Part shown: positions 7,849 through 15,968 of the stretch, one piece after another
Numbering within the stretch: the first letter of the stretch is position 1
How the letters are laid out: each line of letters begins with the position of its first letter
Source: Cacconaster sp045641345
Lineage (GTDB): Bacteria > Bacteroidota > Bacteroidia > Bacteroidales > UBA932
Length of the DNA stretch: 22,074 bases
NCBI GenBank assembly: GCA_045641345.1
Contig: JAZUGR010000013.1
Coordinates: forward strand, 1-22,074
Direction: 5' to 3'
Made by a program: the position numbers and the translations under genes
Notes under the pieces: generated by a model
Told to the model about the DNA's origin: nothing
Databases searched by the model: none
Seen by the model: only the letters and a program-made list of their open reading frames with translations

Positions 7849-8334
7849 TTATTTTCCGTCAATGTCCAATATTTCAACTTTGAAAATAAGCGGCGACATC
7901 GCAGGCACCACACCCACTATTTCGTCGTAATATCCGTATTTGGTGGAGAAAACCACATACGAAACCTCCTTCTTCCCGGCCCCTATCACCCCGTCGTCAA
8001 GCCCGCGGATGAGATTGCCCCTGCCGGCTTCGAAGTCAAGCGTGTCGCTGCAGAATTCCGCTCCGGGTCCGTTGTTGAATATATATCCCTCGATGAAAGC
8101 GCGCACAAGGTCACCGCTCCCGACAATGACATCGGGCTCGCCGTTTTGCAGCACTATCCTCACACAATGGTCGTAATACACCTTGTCGAAATCGGCATAG
8201 GTGTTCGTGACCCACTTGCTTATCTGATCCTCCTGCGAGGTTACCGTGGTCATCTTCTCGCTCTCGCACGAAGGGAGAGCCAGGATCAAGGCTGCAAAAA
8301 GCAGCGGAAGAACGATATGACGGCTGCGGATCAT
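7849..8334 (-). CDS. small FKBP-like lipoprotein
   Basis: The 161-residue product has a lipoprotein signal peptide ending in LALPSC (Cys23), followed by ESEK, an acidic start like that of exported Bacteroidetes lipoproteins. Residues about 70-158 form a single FKBP-like domain: GNLIRGLDDGVIGAGKKEVS, then FSTKYGYYDEIVG and VVPAMSPLIFKVEIL. The usual FD of the active-site pocket reads FC (FCSDT, 94-98), so isomerase activity may be reduced; this is inference. Its ATG overlaps the nrnA stop in an ATGA junction, and the larger FKBP-like gene begins immediately after it, so the two probably arose as related, co-expressed envelope folding factors. Confidence 0.8.
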   Translation of the reverse strand: MIRSRHIVLPLLFAALILALPSCESEKMTTVTSQEDQISKWVTNTYADFDKVYYDHCVRIVLQNGEPDVIVGSGDLVRAFIEGYIFNNGPGAEFCSDTLDFEAGRGNLIRGLDDGVIGAGKKEVSYVVFSTKYGYYDEIVGVVPAMSPLIFKVEILDIDGK

Positions 8335-9356
8335 CTGCCGAAATAATCCTCCAGCGTTTTTTCGAAATAGGCACCTATTTCGCCGACCGGGATGTAGAGC
8401 CTGCCCCCCGCAGCGTTGACGTGCCCCCCGCCGTTATACCATTTGCGGGCAAGGACATTGACGTCGGTGCCTGTTTTGGAACGGAGCGACACACGTATGT
8501 ACCCTGTGGAGGTTTCGGTGAAAAGGGCCGAAATACGCACGTCGCCTATCGAGAGCGGAAGATTCACGAAACCCTCCGAATCGCCCGTGACATATGCATA
8601 TTCCTTCTTCTCAGCCTCGGTCAGGACCATATAGGCGGCCCCGTACCCGGGGAGTATGTGCATCTTGTTGTAGAGCAGGTGCCCCATCAGTTTCATCCTC
8701 TCGGAAGAATATGACTTGAACACCTTTTCCTGCAGCTTGTCCTTTTCGACTCCGCAGCGCAGCAATGCCGCCCCCATCTCGAAAGTGGACGGGAAGACGG
8801 AGTTCGAGAAGTTGTTGGTGTCGGTCATCAGCCCCACGTAAAGCGCCGTAAGGCACTCCGGGCAGAGGCGGGAGGCGTCCGACGCGATGTCGCCCATATG
8901 CAGGAGGATATTGAACAGGAGCTCGCACGTCGAAGACACCTCCACCGTGGAGAACACGAGGTCGAACCTGTCGTCACCCTGCCTCACGTGGTGGTCCACC
9001 AGGACTTTGGCGCCCTTCGAGGAGGAGATTGCCGCAGCGAGATACTCCGTGCGCTGCAGCTGGCTTATGTCGAGGCATATCACGGCATCCGCCGAAGCTA
9101 TCGCCCTCTCGGCGGCAGGAACGTCATCCTCGCAGATGAGGATGTTCTGCCCCAGCTCCCCCAGAAAGCTCAAGGAAGACGGTATGGCACTCGGAAGAAT
9201 CGGAACCGCAGTGATTCCGCGGGAGGCCAGATATGCGCTGCAGGCCACCACAGACCCCACCGCATCCCCGTCGGGGCTGTAATGGCTCACCACCGCCACC
9301 CTGCTGGACGAGGCGAGAACCGCGTCAAGTTTGTCCGTATCCGACAGTTCCATCAT
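8331..9356 (-). CDS. nrnA: DHH-family phosphoesterase, bifunctional oligoribonuclease/pAp phosphatase type
   Basis: The 341-residue product fits the NrnA family, which degrades short RNA oligomers (nanoRNA) and can dephosphorylate 3',5'-pAp. DHH motifs are complete: HYSPDGDAVGS (residues 25-35), the Asp of CLDIS (about 96) and DHH (121-123). The C-terminal DHHA1 domain has GGGHVNAAGG starting at about residue 309. Two adjacent ATG codons (9356 and 9353) are both possible starts. The open frame reaches 9626, but that stretch is AT-rich promoter DNA and overlaps the divergent gene, so the longer start is rejected. It is the first gene of the five-gene minus-strand operon, with a -7 element about 28 nt upstream. 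Confidence 0.9.
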   Translation of the reverse strand: MMELSDTDKLDAVLASSSRVAVVSHYSPDGDAVGSVVACSAYLASRGITAVPILPSAIPSSLSFLGELGQNILICEDDVPAAERAIASADAVICLDISQLQRTEYLAAAISSSKGAKVLVDHHVRQGDDRFDLVFSTVEVSSTCELLFNILLHMGDIASDASRLCPECLTALYVGLMTDTNNFSNSVFPSTFEMGAALLRCGVEKDKLQEKVFKSYSSERMKLMGHLLYNKMHILPGYGAAYMVLTEAEKKEYAYVTGDSEGFVNLPLSIGDVRISALFTETSTGYIRVSLRSKTGTDVNVLARKWYNGGGHVNAAGGRLYIPVGEIGAYFEKTLEDYFGR

Positions 9357-9383
9357 ATACCGTTTCCAAATGTCAATAATCTG

Positions 9384-9391
9384 CAAATTTA
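9384..9391 (-). promoter_or_regulatory. -7 element upstream of the nrnA operon
   Basis: On the minus strand TAAATTTG exactly matches TAnnTTTG, 27 nt before the nrnA start. The matching -33 TTG is not clear at the expected distance. This would drive nrnA, both FKBP-like genes, mazG and tcdA, which show no internal gaps larger than 7 nt. Confidence 0.5.
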
Positions 9392-9416
9392 ACAAACTGT
9401 TTCGAAATAAAAATAT

Positions 9417-9447
9417 TTTGTCGGGTGCGATTATTTGTTTAGATTTG
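9417..9447 (+). promoter_or_regulatory. Bacteroidetes-type promoter of the 9481-11176 gene group
   Basis: TTTG (9417-9420) is followed after a 19-nt spacer by TAGATTTG (9440-9447), matching the -33/-7 consensus. Transcription would start near 9454, about 27 nt before the ATG at 9481. It faces away from the nrnA promoter in a 124-nt divergent region. Confidence 0.8.
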
Positions 9448-9480
9448 TGGTTTGAAACAGCAAATAAACAAACCTCAAAT

Positions 9481-10194
9481 ATGAAAAAGATTCTAACAGT
9501 CGCAGTTCTCCCGCTCTGTATCATTGCATTGGCATTCCTGCTGGTAAGAAGCATCAACAAGCCCGTCAAGTTCAACACCGAAAAGGATGCCCGCAAGGCC
9601 GTCGCAGTCGAAAGGCTCAAGAACATCCGTACCCTTCAGGTGACCTTCAAGTCCGTTTTCGGATACTATGCCCCTACGATGGACACGCTTATTGATTTCT
9701 ACAACAACGGCAAAATCACCATCGTCAAGCAGATAGGCTCGATGGACGACTCGACCGCCGTGATGCATACCGAGAAAATCAAGAAGGCAAAGAAGAAAAT
9801 CACCGAACAGGAGCTCTACCAGATGTATCTCGACGGCGACAAGAATCTCATCATAAGCCTTCCTCTCCCCATCGCGGTGAGGGACACCCTCTTCAAGGAC
9901 AAGGACGGCTTCAATATCGAAGACCTCCGCTACATACCGTTCTCGGGCACCGACACCGTAATAATGAGCACCGTGGTCAAAACCGTCTCCGGTGTGAACG
10001 TTCCCCTTTTCGAGGCCAAGATTCCCTATGGATGGCGTCCCGCTCCGGGCGAGCCTTTCAGGGGCCTTCTCTCCGGTATGGACGAGCAGCTCATCATAAA
10101 CCTCAATGCCGAGTGCGAGGACACCGACCGCTATCCCGGTCTGATGGTCGGCAGCGTAGATGCCGCCAACAATAACGCAGGCAACTGGGAATAG
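9481..10194 (+). CDS. conserved membrane-anchored protein of unknown function
   Basis: The 237-residue protein has one N-terminal hydrophobic segment (residues about 4-22, after MKK) and then a soluble, mostly polar domain, so it is probably anchored in the inner membrane or exported. The stretch ERLKNIRTLQVTFKSVFGYY followed by a DTLIDFYNNGKI segment looks like a family I recall as conserved but uncharacterised in Bacteroidetes; this is recollection, not a search. A lysine-rich helix (EKIKKAKKKITEQE) lies near 98-111. The chosen ATG begins a clear hydrophobic leader and follows a good promoter; the open frame extending back to 9331 crosses that promoter. Its TAG stop overlaps the GTG start of the next gene, so the two are translationally coupled. 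No enzymatic motif is visible. Confidence 0.8.
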   Translation: MKKILTVAVLPLCIIALAFLLVRSINKPVKFNTEKDARKAVAVERLKNIRTLQVTFKSVFGYYAPTMDTLIDFYNNGKITIVKQIGSMDDSTAVMHTEKIKKAKKKITEQELYQMYLDGDKNLIISLPLPIAVRDTLFKDKDGFNIEDLRYIPFSGTDTVIMSTVVKTVSGVNVPLFEAKIPYGWRPAPGEPFRGLLSGMDEQLIINLNAECEDTDRYPGLMVGSVDAANNNAGNWE

Positions 10195-10649
10195 TGCACA
10201 GATACACACTGGTACCGTCGCCCTTCTTCAAGAAGGAAAATGCGTCCGAGATTCTGTCGGAGGCTGTCCGTCTTGAGCCGCACGACAAAGTATATTACAA
10301 AGAACTGCCCGATTTCCAGGCAGTTCTTGTTTATGCCGCACAGTCATCGGGCGACACTCCCCTGATAGCATCGATGCTCGAAGGGGTAAAACAGATAAAG
10401 GACTTCAACAAGGTTCTGGTAAGCTACGACGGCAAGACTCTCGACATCGTACTGGTGGCAGGCGACAAACTGCTGCTGGCCAATTCCTACCCTGCCCCCG
10501 ACCACCTCACGGGCGAGTATTTCATCTTTGCTGCGCTCAAGCAGTTCCAGATCAACCCCGAGGTGACGGCCGTATATTTCCACGACACCGTCCCCTTCGA
10601 AATGCAGAACGACCTTTTCCGCTACTGCAAGGGAGCAGAAAAACTATGA
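10194..10649 (+). CDS. short DUF3822-like protein
   Basis: The 151-residue product (MHRYTLVPSPFFKKENASE...) resembles the DUF3822 family, a Bacteroidetes group usually found next to rsmD and related by fold to actin-like ATPases according to family descriptions I recall. It begins with a GTG whose G is the last base of the previous TAG stop; an in-frame stop at 10173 excludes any longer version except through a CTG at 10185. As I remember it, family members are around 250 residues or more, so the N-terminal third or so seems to be missing here. The ATGA junction with rsmD (4-nt overlap) indicates coupling. The function is unknown; an accessory role in rRNA methylation is only suggested by the neighbour. 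Confidence 0.7.
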   Translation: MHRYTLVPSPFFKKENASEILSEAVRLEPHDKVYYKELPDFQAVLVYAAQSSGDTPLIASMLEGVKQIKDFNKVLVSYDGKTLDIVLVAGDKLLLANSYPAPDHLTGEYFIFAALKQFQINPEVTAVYFHDTVPFEMQNDLFRYCKGAEKL

Positions 10650-11176
10650 GGATAATCGGAGGGTCTCTCAAGGGCAGGCAGATATGCCCGCCACAGGGAT
10701 ACAAGGCCAGACCGACGACCGATTACGCCAAGGAGGGACTTTTCAACACCCTGGTCAACGAATTCGATTTCGAATCAATTTCGGTGCTCGACCTGTTTGC
10801 CGGCACCGGGAGCATATCGTACGAATTCGCATCGAGGGGCTGCCGTGATATAATCGCCATCGAAATGAACCCGGCCAACGCGTCTTTCATCAAGAAAACA
10901 GCGGCCGCGCTGGGGGTCGCGATGCAGGTGGTGCACCACAACGCCTTCGATTTTCTGGGAATCTGTTCGAGGAAATTCGACATAGTGTTCGCCGACCCTC
11001 CGTATGCCATAGCATCCCTGGATGCAATCCCAGGCAAGATACGGGAGGCCGGGATTGTTGCCGAAGGAGGCCTTCTGATTCTCGAACATCCGGCGGAATA
11101 TTCTTTCGACACGACGGAGGGATTCATAAAGGAAAGAAAATATGGGAACGTGCATTTCTCATATTTCCGATTTTAG
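10646..11176 (+). CDS. rsmD: 16S rRNA (guanine(966)-N2)-methyltransferase
   Basis: The 176-residue SAM-dependent enzyme methylates N2 of G966 in 16S rRNA. It opens with the family signature MRIIGGSLKGRQ and the RPTTDYAKEGLFN segment (22-34). The SAM-binding motif is VLDLFAGTGSIS (47-58), the acidic residue of motif II is in IAIEMN (71-76), and the catalytic DPPY is at 117-120. The length is close to the usual 180-200 residues. Its start overlaps the stop of the DUF3822-like gene. Immediately after its TAG stop lies the -7 element for serS. Confidence 0.95.
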   Translation: MRIIGGSLKGRQICPPQGYKARPTTDYAKEGLFNTLVNEFDFESISVLDLFAGTGSISYEFASRGCRDIIAIEMNPANASFIKKTAAALGVAMQVVHHNAFDFLGICSRKFDIVFADPPYAIASLDAIPGKIREAGIVAEGGLLILEHPAEYSFDTTEGFIKERKYGNVHFSYFRF

Positions 11177-11184
11177 TATCTTTG
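11177..11184 (+). promoter_or_regulatory. -7 element of the serS promoter
   Basis: TATCTTTG exactly matches TAnnTTTG and begins at the base right after the rsmD stop codon, so any -33 contacts fall within the rsmD coding end. No clear TTG is present there. The predicted start near 11191 gives a leader of about 18 nt. Confidence 0.6.
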
Positions 11185-11208
11185 CAGGTTAAAATATTTT
11201 TGATAAAA

Positions 11209-12480
11209 ATGCTGACGCTTAAAATTCTGAGAGAGCAACCGGAGTTCGTCATCGAACGCCTTGCCGTCAAGCACTTCGATGCCAGGGAAACCGTTTACAA
11301 AATAATCGATATCGACCAGAAGCGCCGCAGCCTCCAGGGTGAACTGGACTCCTGCCTCGCCGAGCAGAAGACCAAGGCCGCCGAAATAGGCCGTCTGATG
11401 AAGGAAGGCAAGGGCGCCGAGGCCGAAGCAGCCAAAAACAGCACTGCTGCGCTCAAGCAGAAATCCAAATCCCTCGAGGAGCAGATGAATGCCTGCCAGA
11501 GTGAGCAGGATTCCCTTCTGGTGCTGCTCCCCAACCTGCCCTGCGCCCAGGTGCCCGAAGGCCGGAGCGCCGAGGACAACGTGGTTGTCAGGATGGGCGG
11601 GCAAACCCCCGATCTGGGTGAGAATGCCCTGCCTCACTGGGAGCTGGTCAAGAATCTCGACATAATCGACTTCGATCTGGGAGTCAAGCTCACAGGGGCC
11701 GGATTCCCGGTTTACAAGGGCAAGGGTGCCAGGATACAGCGCGCACTGGTGTCGTATTTCCTCGAGCGCAACACCGATGCCGGATATCTTGAGTACCAGC
11801 CCCCATATATGGTAAACGAGGCTTCAGGATTCGGTACGGGGCAGCTCCCCGACAAGGAAGGGCAGATGTATTTCGCTCCGCTCGACGGATTCTATATGAT
11901 CCCGACCGCTGAAGTGCCCATAACCAACATCTACCGCGACGTCATCCTTCAGGAGGAGGACTTCCCCGTCAGGATGACTGCATACACCCCCTGCTGGAGG
12001 CGCGAAGCCGGTTCGTACGGCAAGGACGTGCGAGGCCTTAACCGTCTCCACCAGTTCGACAAGGTCGAGATAGTCCGTATCGAAAAGCCGGAGAACTCGT
12101 ACGCCGCACTCGACGGGATGGTGTCACACGTGGAATCGATAGTCAGCGCGCTGGGTCTCCCCTACCGCATACTCCGCCTGTGCGGAGGCGATATGAGCTT
12201 CACCTCTGCCATAACATACGATTTCGAGGTGTTCTCGGCAGCACAGAAAAAGTGGCTTGAAGTGAGCTCGGTATCCAACTTCGAGTCTTATCAGGCCAAC
12301 CGCCTCCACCTGCGCTACAAGGATTCAAACGGCAGGATGCAGCTGGCCCACACCCTCAACGGCAGTTCGCTGGCGCTTCCGAGAATCCTGGCGGCAATCA
12401 TCGAGAACTTCCAGACCGGAGACGGTCATATAATCGTGCCCGAAGTGCTGCGCAAGTGGACCGGGTTCGACACGATATAA
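11209..12480 (+). CDS. serS: serine--tRNA ligase
   Basis: The 423-residue class IIa synthetase charges tRNA-Ser. The N-terminal domain (about 1-110) holds the long antiparallel coiled coil that grips the tRNA extra arm, rich in Lys, Glu and Gln. Motif 1 lies near 181-202 (LVSYFLERN...). Motif 2 is CWRREAGSYGKDVRGLNRLHQF (about 260-281), where the Arg/Glu pair binds ATP. Motif 3 is NGSSLALPRILAAIIEN (384-400). ATG at 11209 is chosen; a TTG at 11182 would place the start within the promoter -7 box. Length is typical (about 425-430). ruvC follows after 10 nt. Confidence 0.97.
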   Translation: MLTLKILREQPEFVIERLAVKHFDARETVYKIIDIDQKRRSLQGELDSCLAEQKTKAAEIGRLMKEGKGAEAEAAKNSTAALKQKSKSLEEQMNACQSEQDSLLVLLPNLPCAQVPEGRSAEDNVVVRMGGQTPDLGENALPHWELVKNLDIIDFDLGVKLTGAGFPVYKGKGARIQRALVSYFLERNTDAGYLEYQPPYMVNEASGFGTGQLPDKEGQMYFAPLDGFYMIPTAEVPITNIYRDVILQEEDFPVRMTAYTPCWRREAGSYGKDVRGLNRLHQFDKVEIVRIEKPENSYAALDGMVSHVESIVSALGLPYRILRLCGGDMSFTSAITYDFEVFSAAQKKWLEVSSVSNFESYQANRLHLRYKDSNGRMQLAHTLNGSSLALPRILAAIIENFQTGDGHIIVPEVLRKWTGFDTI

Positions 12481-12490
12481 TCCAGATGCC

Positions 12491-13066
12491 ATGTCATCTC
12501 TCCAACAGGACGACCGACAAAGGATAATAATGGGCATTGACCCCGGAACCAACATTCTTGGTTACGGGGTCATTCTCATTGACAGACGCAAGGTCCACTA
12601 TGTGGATATGGGCGTCCTCGACCTGCGGAGGGAGAAAAACCATTTCATCAAGCTCGACAGGATCTTCCGCGAGGTCGGCGGTCTCATCGAGAAATACACA
12701 CCCGACGACCTGGCCGTGGAGGCTCCTTTCTACGGAAAGAACCCGCAGGTGATGCTCAAGCTCGGACGGGCGCAGGGAGCGGCGATCGCCGCAGCGCTGC
12801 ACCGCTCGATACCGGTGTTCGAGTACGAGCCCCGCAAGGTCAAGATGGCCGTAACTGGCAACGGAGCCGCATCGAAGGAGCAGGTGATGATGATTATGGG
12901 CAAAACGCTCGGAATCACTATGGACAACAAGTTCCTCGATGCATCCGACGCCCTTGCGATAGCGATGTGCCACTTCTACCAGCTCTCCTCCCCCCTCACC
13001 GACATATCGGCCTCCACCTCCTGGAAAGCCTTTGCGGAAGCGCACCCCGACAGAATAACGCGATAA
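12491..13066 (+). CDS. ruvC: Holliday junction endodeoxyribonuclease RuvC
   Basis: The 191-residue product resolves Holliday junctions together with RuvAB. The RNase H-like catalytic acidic residues are all present: Asp17 in GIDPGTNILGYG, Glu77 in AVEAPFYGKNP, and Asp150 and Asp153 in LDASDALAIAMCH. The segment KLGRAQGAAIAAA is also characteristic. The ATG at 12491 adds a 13-residue polar leader before MGIDPG; an internal ATG at 12530 is an alternative start nearer the E. coli form. The gene lies 10 nt after serS and 13 nt before the outer-membrane barrel gene, so it is probably read from the serS promoter. Confidence 0.95.
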   Translation: MSSLQQDDRQRIIMGIDPGTNILGYGVILIDRRKVHYVDMGVLDLRREKNHFIKLDRIFREVGGLIEKYTPDDLAVEAPFYGKNPQVMLKLGRAQGAAIAAALHRSIPVFEYEPRKVKMAVTGNGAASKEQVMMIMGKTLGITMDNKFLDASDALAIAMCHFYQLSSPLTDISASTSWKAFAEAHPDRITR

Positions 13067-13079
13067 AACCACGATTGAG

Positions 13080-15953
13080 ATGAATCTACGTTTCTACAAA
13101 TACATACTGACGTCCCTGCTGTTTGCAGCGGTCCGGATTGCGGCATCGGCCCAGACCTACGAGGTGCGGCTCAACCTGTCGGACAAGAAAACCGGCGAGG
13201 CCGTCTCCTTCGCCACCGTTTCGCTCTCCAGGGAGGGCTCCGACAAGGTGCTGAAATACGCGCAGACCGACGAAAAGGGAAACGCGCTGCTGCAGGGAGT
13301 GCGTGAAGGCACCTACCTGATCAAGGGCATAATGCTCGGGTATGAGGATTACAGCGAGGTCATCAAGGTGAATGAGAATCTCAACCTCGGCTCCAAAAAG
13401 ATGAAGGTTCAGGTCAACTACCTCGAAGGCGCCGTGGTTTCAGACGTGGGAAACGCCATCCAAATCAAGAAAGACACCATAGAGCACAACGTGTCGATAA
13501 TGAAGCAGACCGACAGTGACGTGCTGGAAGACCTTCTAAAGAGGCTCCCCGGAGTCGAGATAGGCGACGACGGGTCGATAACCGCCAACGGGAAAACCAT
13601 CTCCAAGGTATATATCGACGGCAAGGCATTCTTCCTCGACGACCCCAAACTCGCCACGAAGAATCTCCCGGCCAAGATTGTCAACAAGGTGAAGATAATC
13701 GACAAGAAGTCGGAGCAGGCCGAATTCACCGGAATAGAAGACGGCGATGAAGAGACGGTGCTCGACCTGAACATCAAGCCCGGTATGATGAACGGCTGGA
13801 TGGGCAACGTCACTGGAGGCGCCGGAATGGACCTCCACAGTTCCCAGGAAAAGGAAATGGGCGCATCCGACAAGGTGCGATTCCAGGGCGGCGGTCTGGC
13901 GGCCAGGTTCACCGAATCCGACCAGCTGGTATTCCTGGGCAACGTGAACAATACCAACAACCGAGGATTCAACGACATTACAGGCAATTCGATGGGCGGG
14001 ATGCGCCGCGGAGGGATGCGTGGCGGCAACAACGGCATCTCCACCTCGTATATGCTGGGCGTCAACGGGTCGAAGATCTTCGACGACAAGAGCGAAATCA
14101 ACGGCAACTACCTGTTCAACGGCAATGAAAAGGCTGTCGAGGAAACCAGCGACAAGACCACCTTCAAGGAAGACGGATCCGAGCTGTTGAGCAAGGAAAA
14201 GTCACTTAATCTGTCGAACACCTACGGCCACCGTGCAGGAGGCAGGTTCGACTGGAAGATATCTCCCAAGACATCGATTCTCTTCCTGCCCAACTTCAAT
14301 TACGGATGGGGCAATTTCTGCGACACGACCGGATACGAAACCCTGCTCAGAAACGGCGGGGATGTCAAGGACGTCAACAGGGGCGAATCCAAGTCGGTGG
14401 GCAACACCGACAACATATCCACCGACGGCCGTCTGCTGTGGCGGCAGAGGATAGGCAGCGCCAAGGGGCGTACCATATCGGTGAACCTGAACTACAGCGT
14501 CAAGCGCGACAAGCTCGACGGGATAAACCAGTCGGAGACCGAGGTCTTCGACGAAGGGATTTCCAACGACGGCAAGAACGTTGACCAGAGTTACAACCTC
14601 CTGTCGAAAAGCTGGAGGCTCGGAGGCCGCGCGGCATATACAGAGCCGCTGGGCAACAATTTCTTTGCAGAGGCGTCATATTCGTACAACTATACCAGAA
14701 GTTCGTCCGACAAGGTGGCCTACAACAAGGGGGCTTCGGGCAAATACGACCAGTACGACACCGACTATTCGAGCACGGTGGGCAACGAATACATCAGTCA
14801 GAACGTAGGCCTCAGCATCAAGAAGCAGACAAAGAAGTTCAACGCCACGATCGGAGCCAACTATATGCCTTCGCATACCATCAGCCGGGCCAGGTACGCC
14901 GAGGTCGACACCACTATCGACCGCACCGTCTACAACTGGTCGCCCAACGCGAGGGTCGAGGTCAACTTCGACGACAACAACGTGCTCAGGTTCAACTACA
15001 GGGGGCGCACCACACAGCCATCGACCACTCAGCTGCTTCCGGTTCCCGACAACTCCGACCCGCAGAGGCTCTACCTCGGTAACCCCGGGCTGACTCCGTC
15101 GTTCTCGCACAACGTCAATGCCGATTACCGCTACAACAACAAGGAGACCTTCTTCTCGCTCAACGCCCGCGGCAATATGGTCTATTCCACCAACAACATC
15201 GTAAATGCATCGTATTACGGCGACGACGGAGTGCAGTACACCATCCCCATAAACAATTCCAAGGGAGCCCTCCAGACAAGCCTTTTCGCAATGATAAACG
15301 CCCCCATCGCACAGAGCGGATTCTCGATAATGTCGTTCACTCGCCTGGGCTACAACAAGGGGGTGAACCTCGTGGGCAAGGACAATATCGACCCGGAAGA
15401 CCCCGACACCTATCTCGACATCAACAACTACTCTGAAAACCTCTACCGCAGCGCATCGGTGATGGAGCGCCTGAGGTTCCTTTACCGCAACGACATACTC
15501 GAGGCATCGATAGGAGGCAGGGTACGCTACAGCCAGTCGTGGTACAGCATCGCATCGCAGAACGTGGCCCCGGCGTGGACCAACTCGGTGGATGCCCGCC
15601 TGATTGCCAACATCCCCGACATACTCAGCATATCAACCAACTGCGAATACACCTTCTATGCAGGCTATTCGGCGGATTTCAACAAACCGATGTGCATCTG
15701 GAACGCCGAACTGAGCCGGCAGATATTCAAGAAGAAGGCCACCGTGGCATTCAAGATGTACGATATCCTCAACCAGTCCAGGAGCGTCACCCGCAACGCC
15801 ACCGACAACTATGTGCTCGACAAGATGAACAACACCCTCGGGCGCTATTTCGTCGTCACGCTCACCTGGAGATTCGGCAATTTCGGATCCAAGAAGGATC
15901 AGATCCAGCAGAGTATAATGCCGAGGAACGGATACGGCAGAGGCAGATTCTGA
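13080..15953 (+). CDS. outer-membrane beta-barrel protein with carboxypeptidase-regulatory-like N-terminal domain (TonB-receptor-like)
   Basis: The 957-residue protein starts with a signal peptide likely cleaved after ASA, before QTYEV (residue about 25). An N-terminal carboxypeptidase-regulatory-like Ig-fold (about 26-115; GEAVSFATVSL, GVREGTYLIKGIMLGYEDY) is followed by a plug-like region (about 145-235; LEDLLKRLPGVEIGDDGSI and ISKVYIDGKAFF). The rest, with alternating aromatic and polar residues, is the barrel, ending in YFVVTLTWRFGNF and an extra tail of about 20 residues. This matches the OMP_b-brl_3 family, not a SusC transporter, since the SusC LEGRVAGV-type plug signature is absent. 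A Gly/Met/Arg-rich loop (about 304-316; MGGMRRGGMRGGNNG) is unusual. The ligand is unknown. It lies 13 nt after ruvC with no separate promoter seen. Confidence 0.85.
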   Translation: MNLRFYKYILTSLLFAAVRIAASAQTYEVRLNLSDKKTGEAVSFATVSLSREGSDKVLKYAQTDEKGNALLQGVREGTYLIKGIMLGYEDYSEVIKVNENLNLGSKKMKVQVNYLEGAVVSDVGNAIQIKKDTIEHNVSIMKQTDSDVLEDLLKRLPGVEIGDDGSITANGKTISKVYIDGKAFFLDDPKLATKNLPAKIVNKVKIIDKKSEQAEFTGIEDGDEETVLDLNIKPGMMNGWMGNVTGGAGMDLHSSQEKEMGASDKVRFQGGGLAARFTESDQLVFLGNVNNTNNRGFNDITGNSMGGMRRGGMRGGNNGISTSYMLGVNGSKIFDDKSEINGNYLFNGNEKAVEETSDKTTFKEDGSELLSKEKSLNLSNTYGHRAGGRFDWKISPKTSILFLPNFNYGWGNFCDTTGYETLLRNGGDVKDVNRGESKSVGNTDNISTDGRLLWRQRIGSAKGRTISVNLNYSVKRDKLDGINQSETEVFDEGISNDGKNVDQSYNLLSKSWRLGGRAAYTEPLGNNFFAEASYSYNYTRSSSDKVAYNKGASGKYDQYDTDYSSTVGNEYISQNVGLSIKKQTKKFNATIGANYMPSHTISRARYAEVDTTIDRTVYNWSPNARVEVNFDDNNVLRFNYRGRTTQPSTTQLLPVPDNSDPQRLYLGNPGLTPSFSHNVNADYRYNNKETFFSLNARGNMVYSTNNIVNASYYGDDGVQYTIPINNSKGALQTSLFAMINAPIAQSGFSIMSFTRLGYNKGVNLVGKDNIDPEDPDTYLDINNYSENLYRSASVMERLRFLYRNDILEASIGGRVRYSQSWYSIASQNVAPAWTNSVDARLIANIPDILSISTNCEYTFYAGYSADFNKPMCIWNAELSRQIFKKKATVAFKMYDILNQSRSVTRNATDNYVLDKMNNTLGRYFVVTLTWRFGNFGSKKDQIQQSIMPRNGYGRGRF

Positions 15954-15968
15954 TTCCGCGGCCGGAAG

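Noticed and set aside
9357..9626. N-terminal extension of nrnA by about 90 codons
   Set aside because: The added sequence is AT-rich, runs through two promoter elements and the start of the divergent gene, and lacks family similarity.
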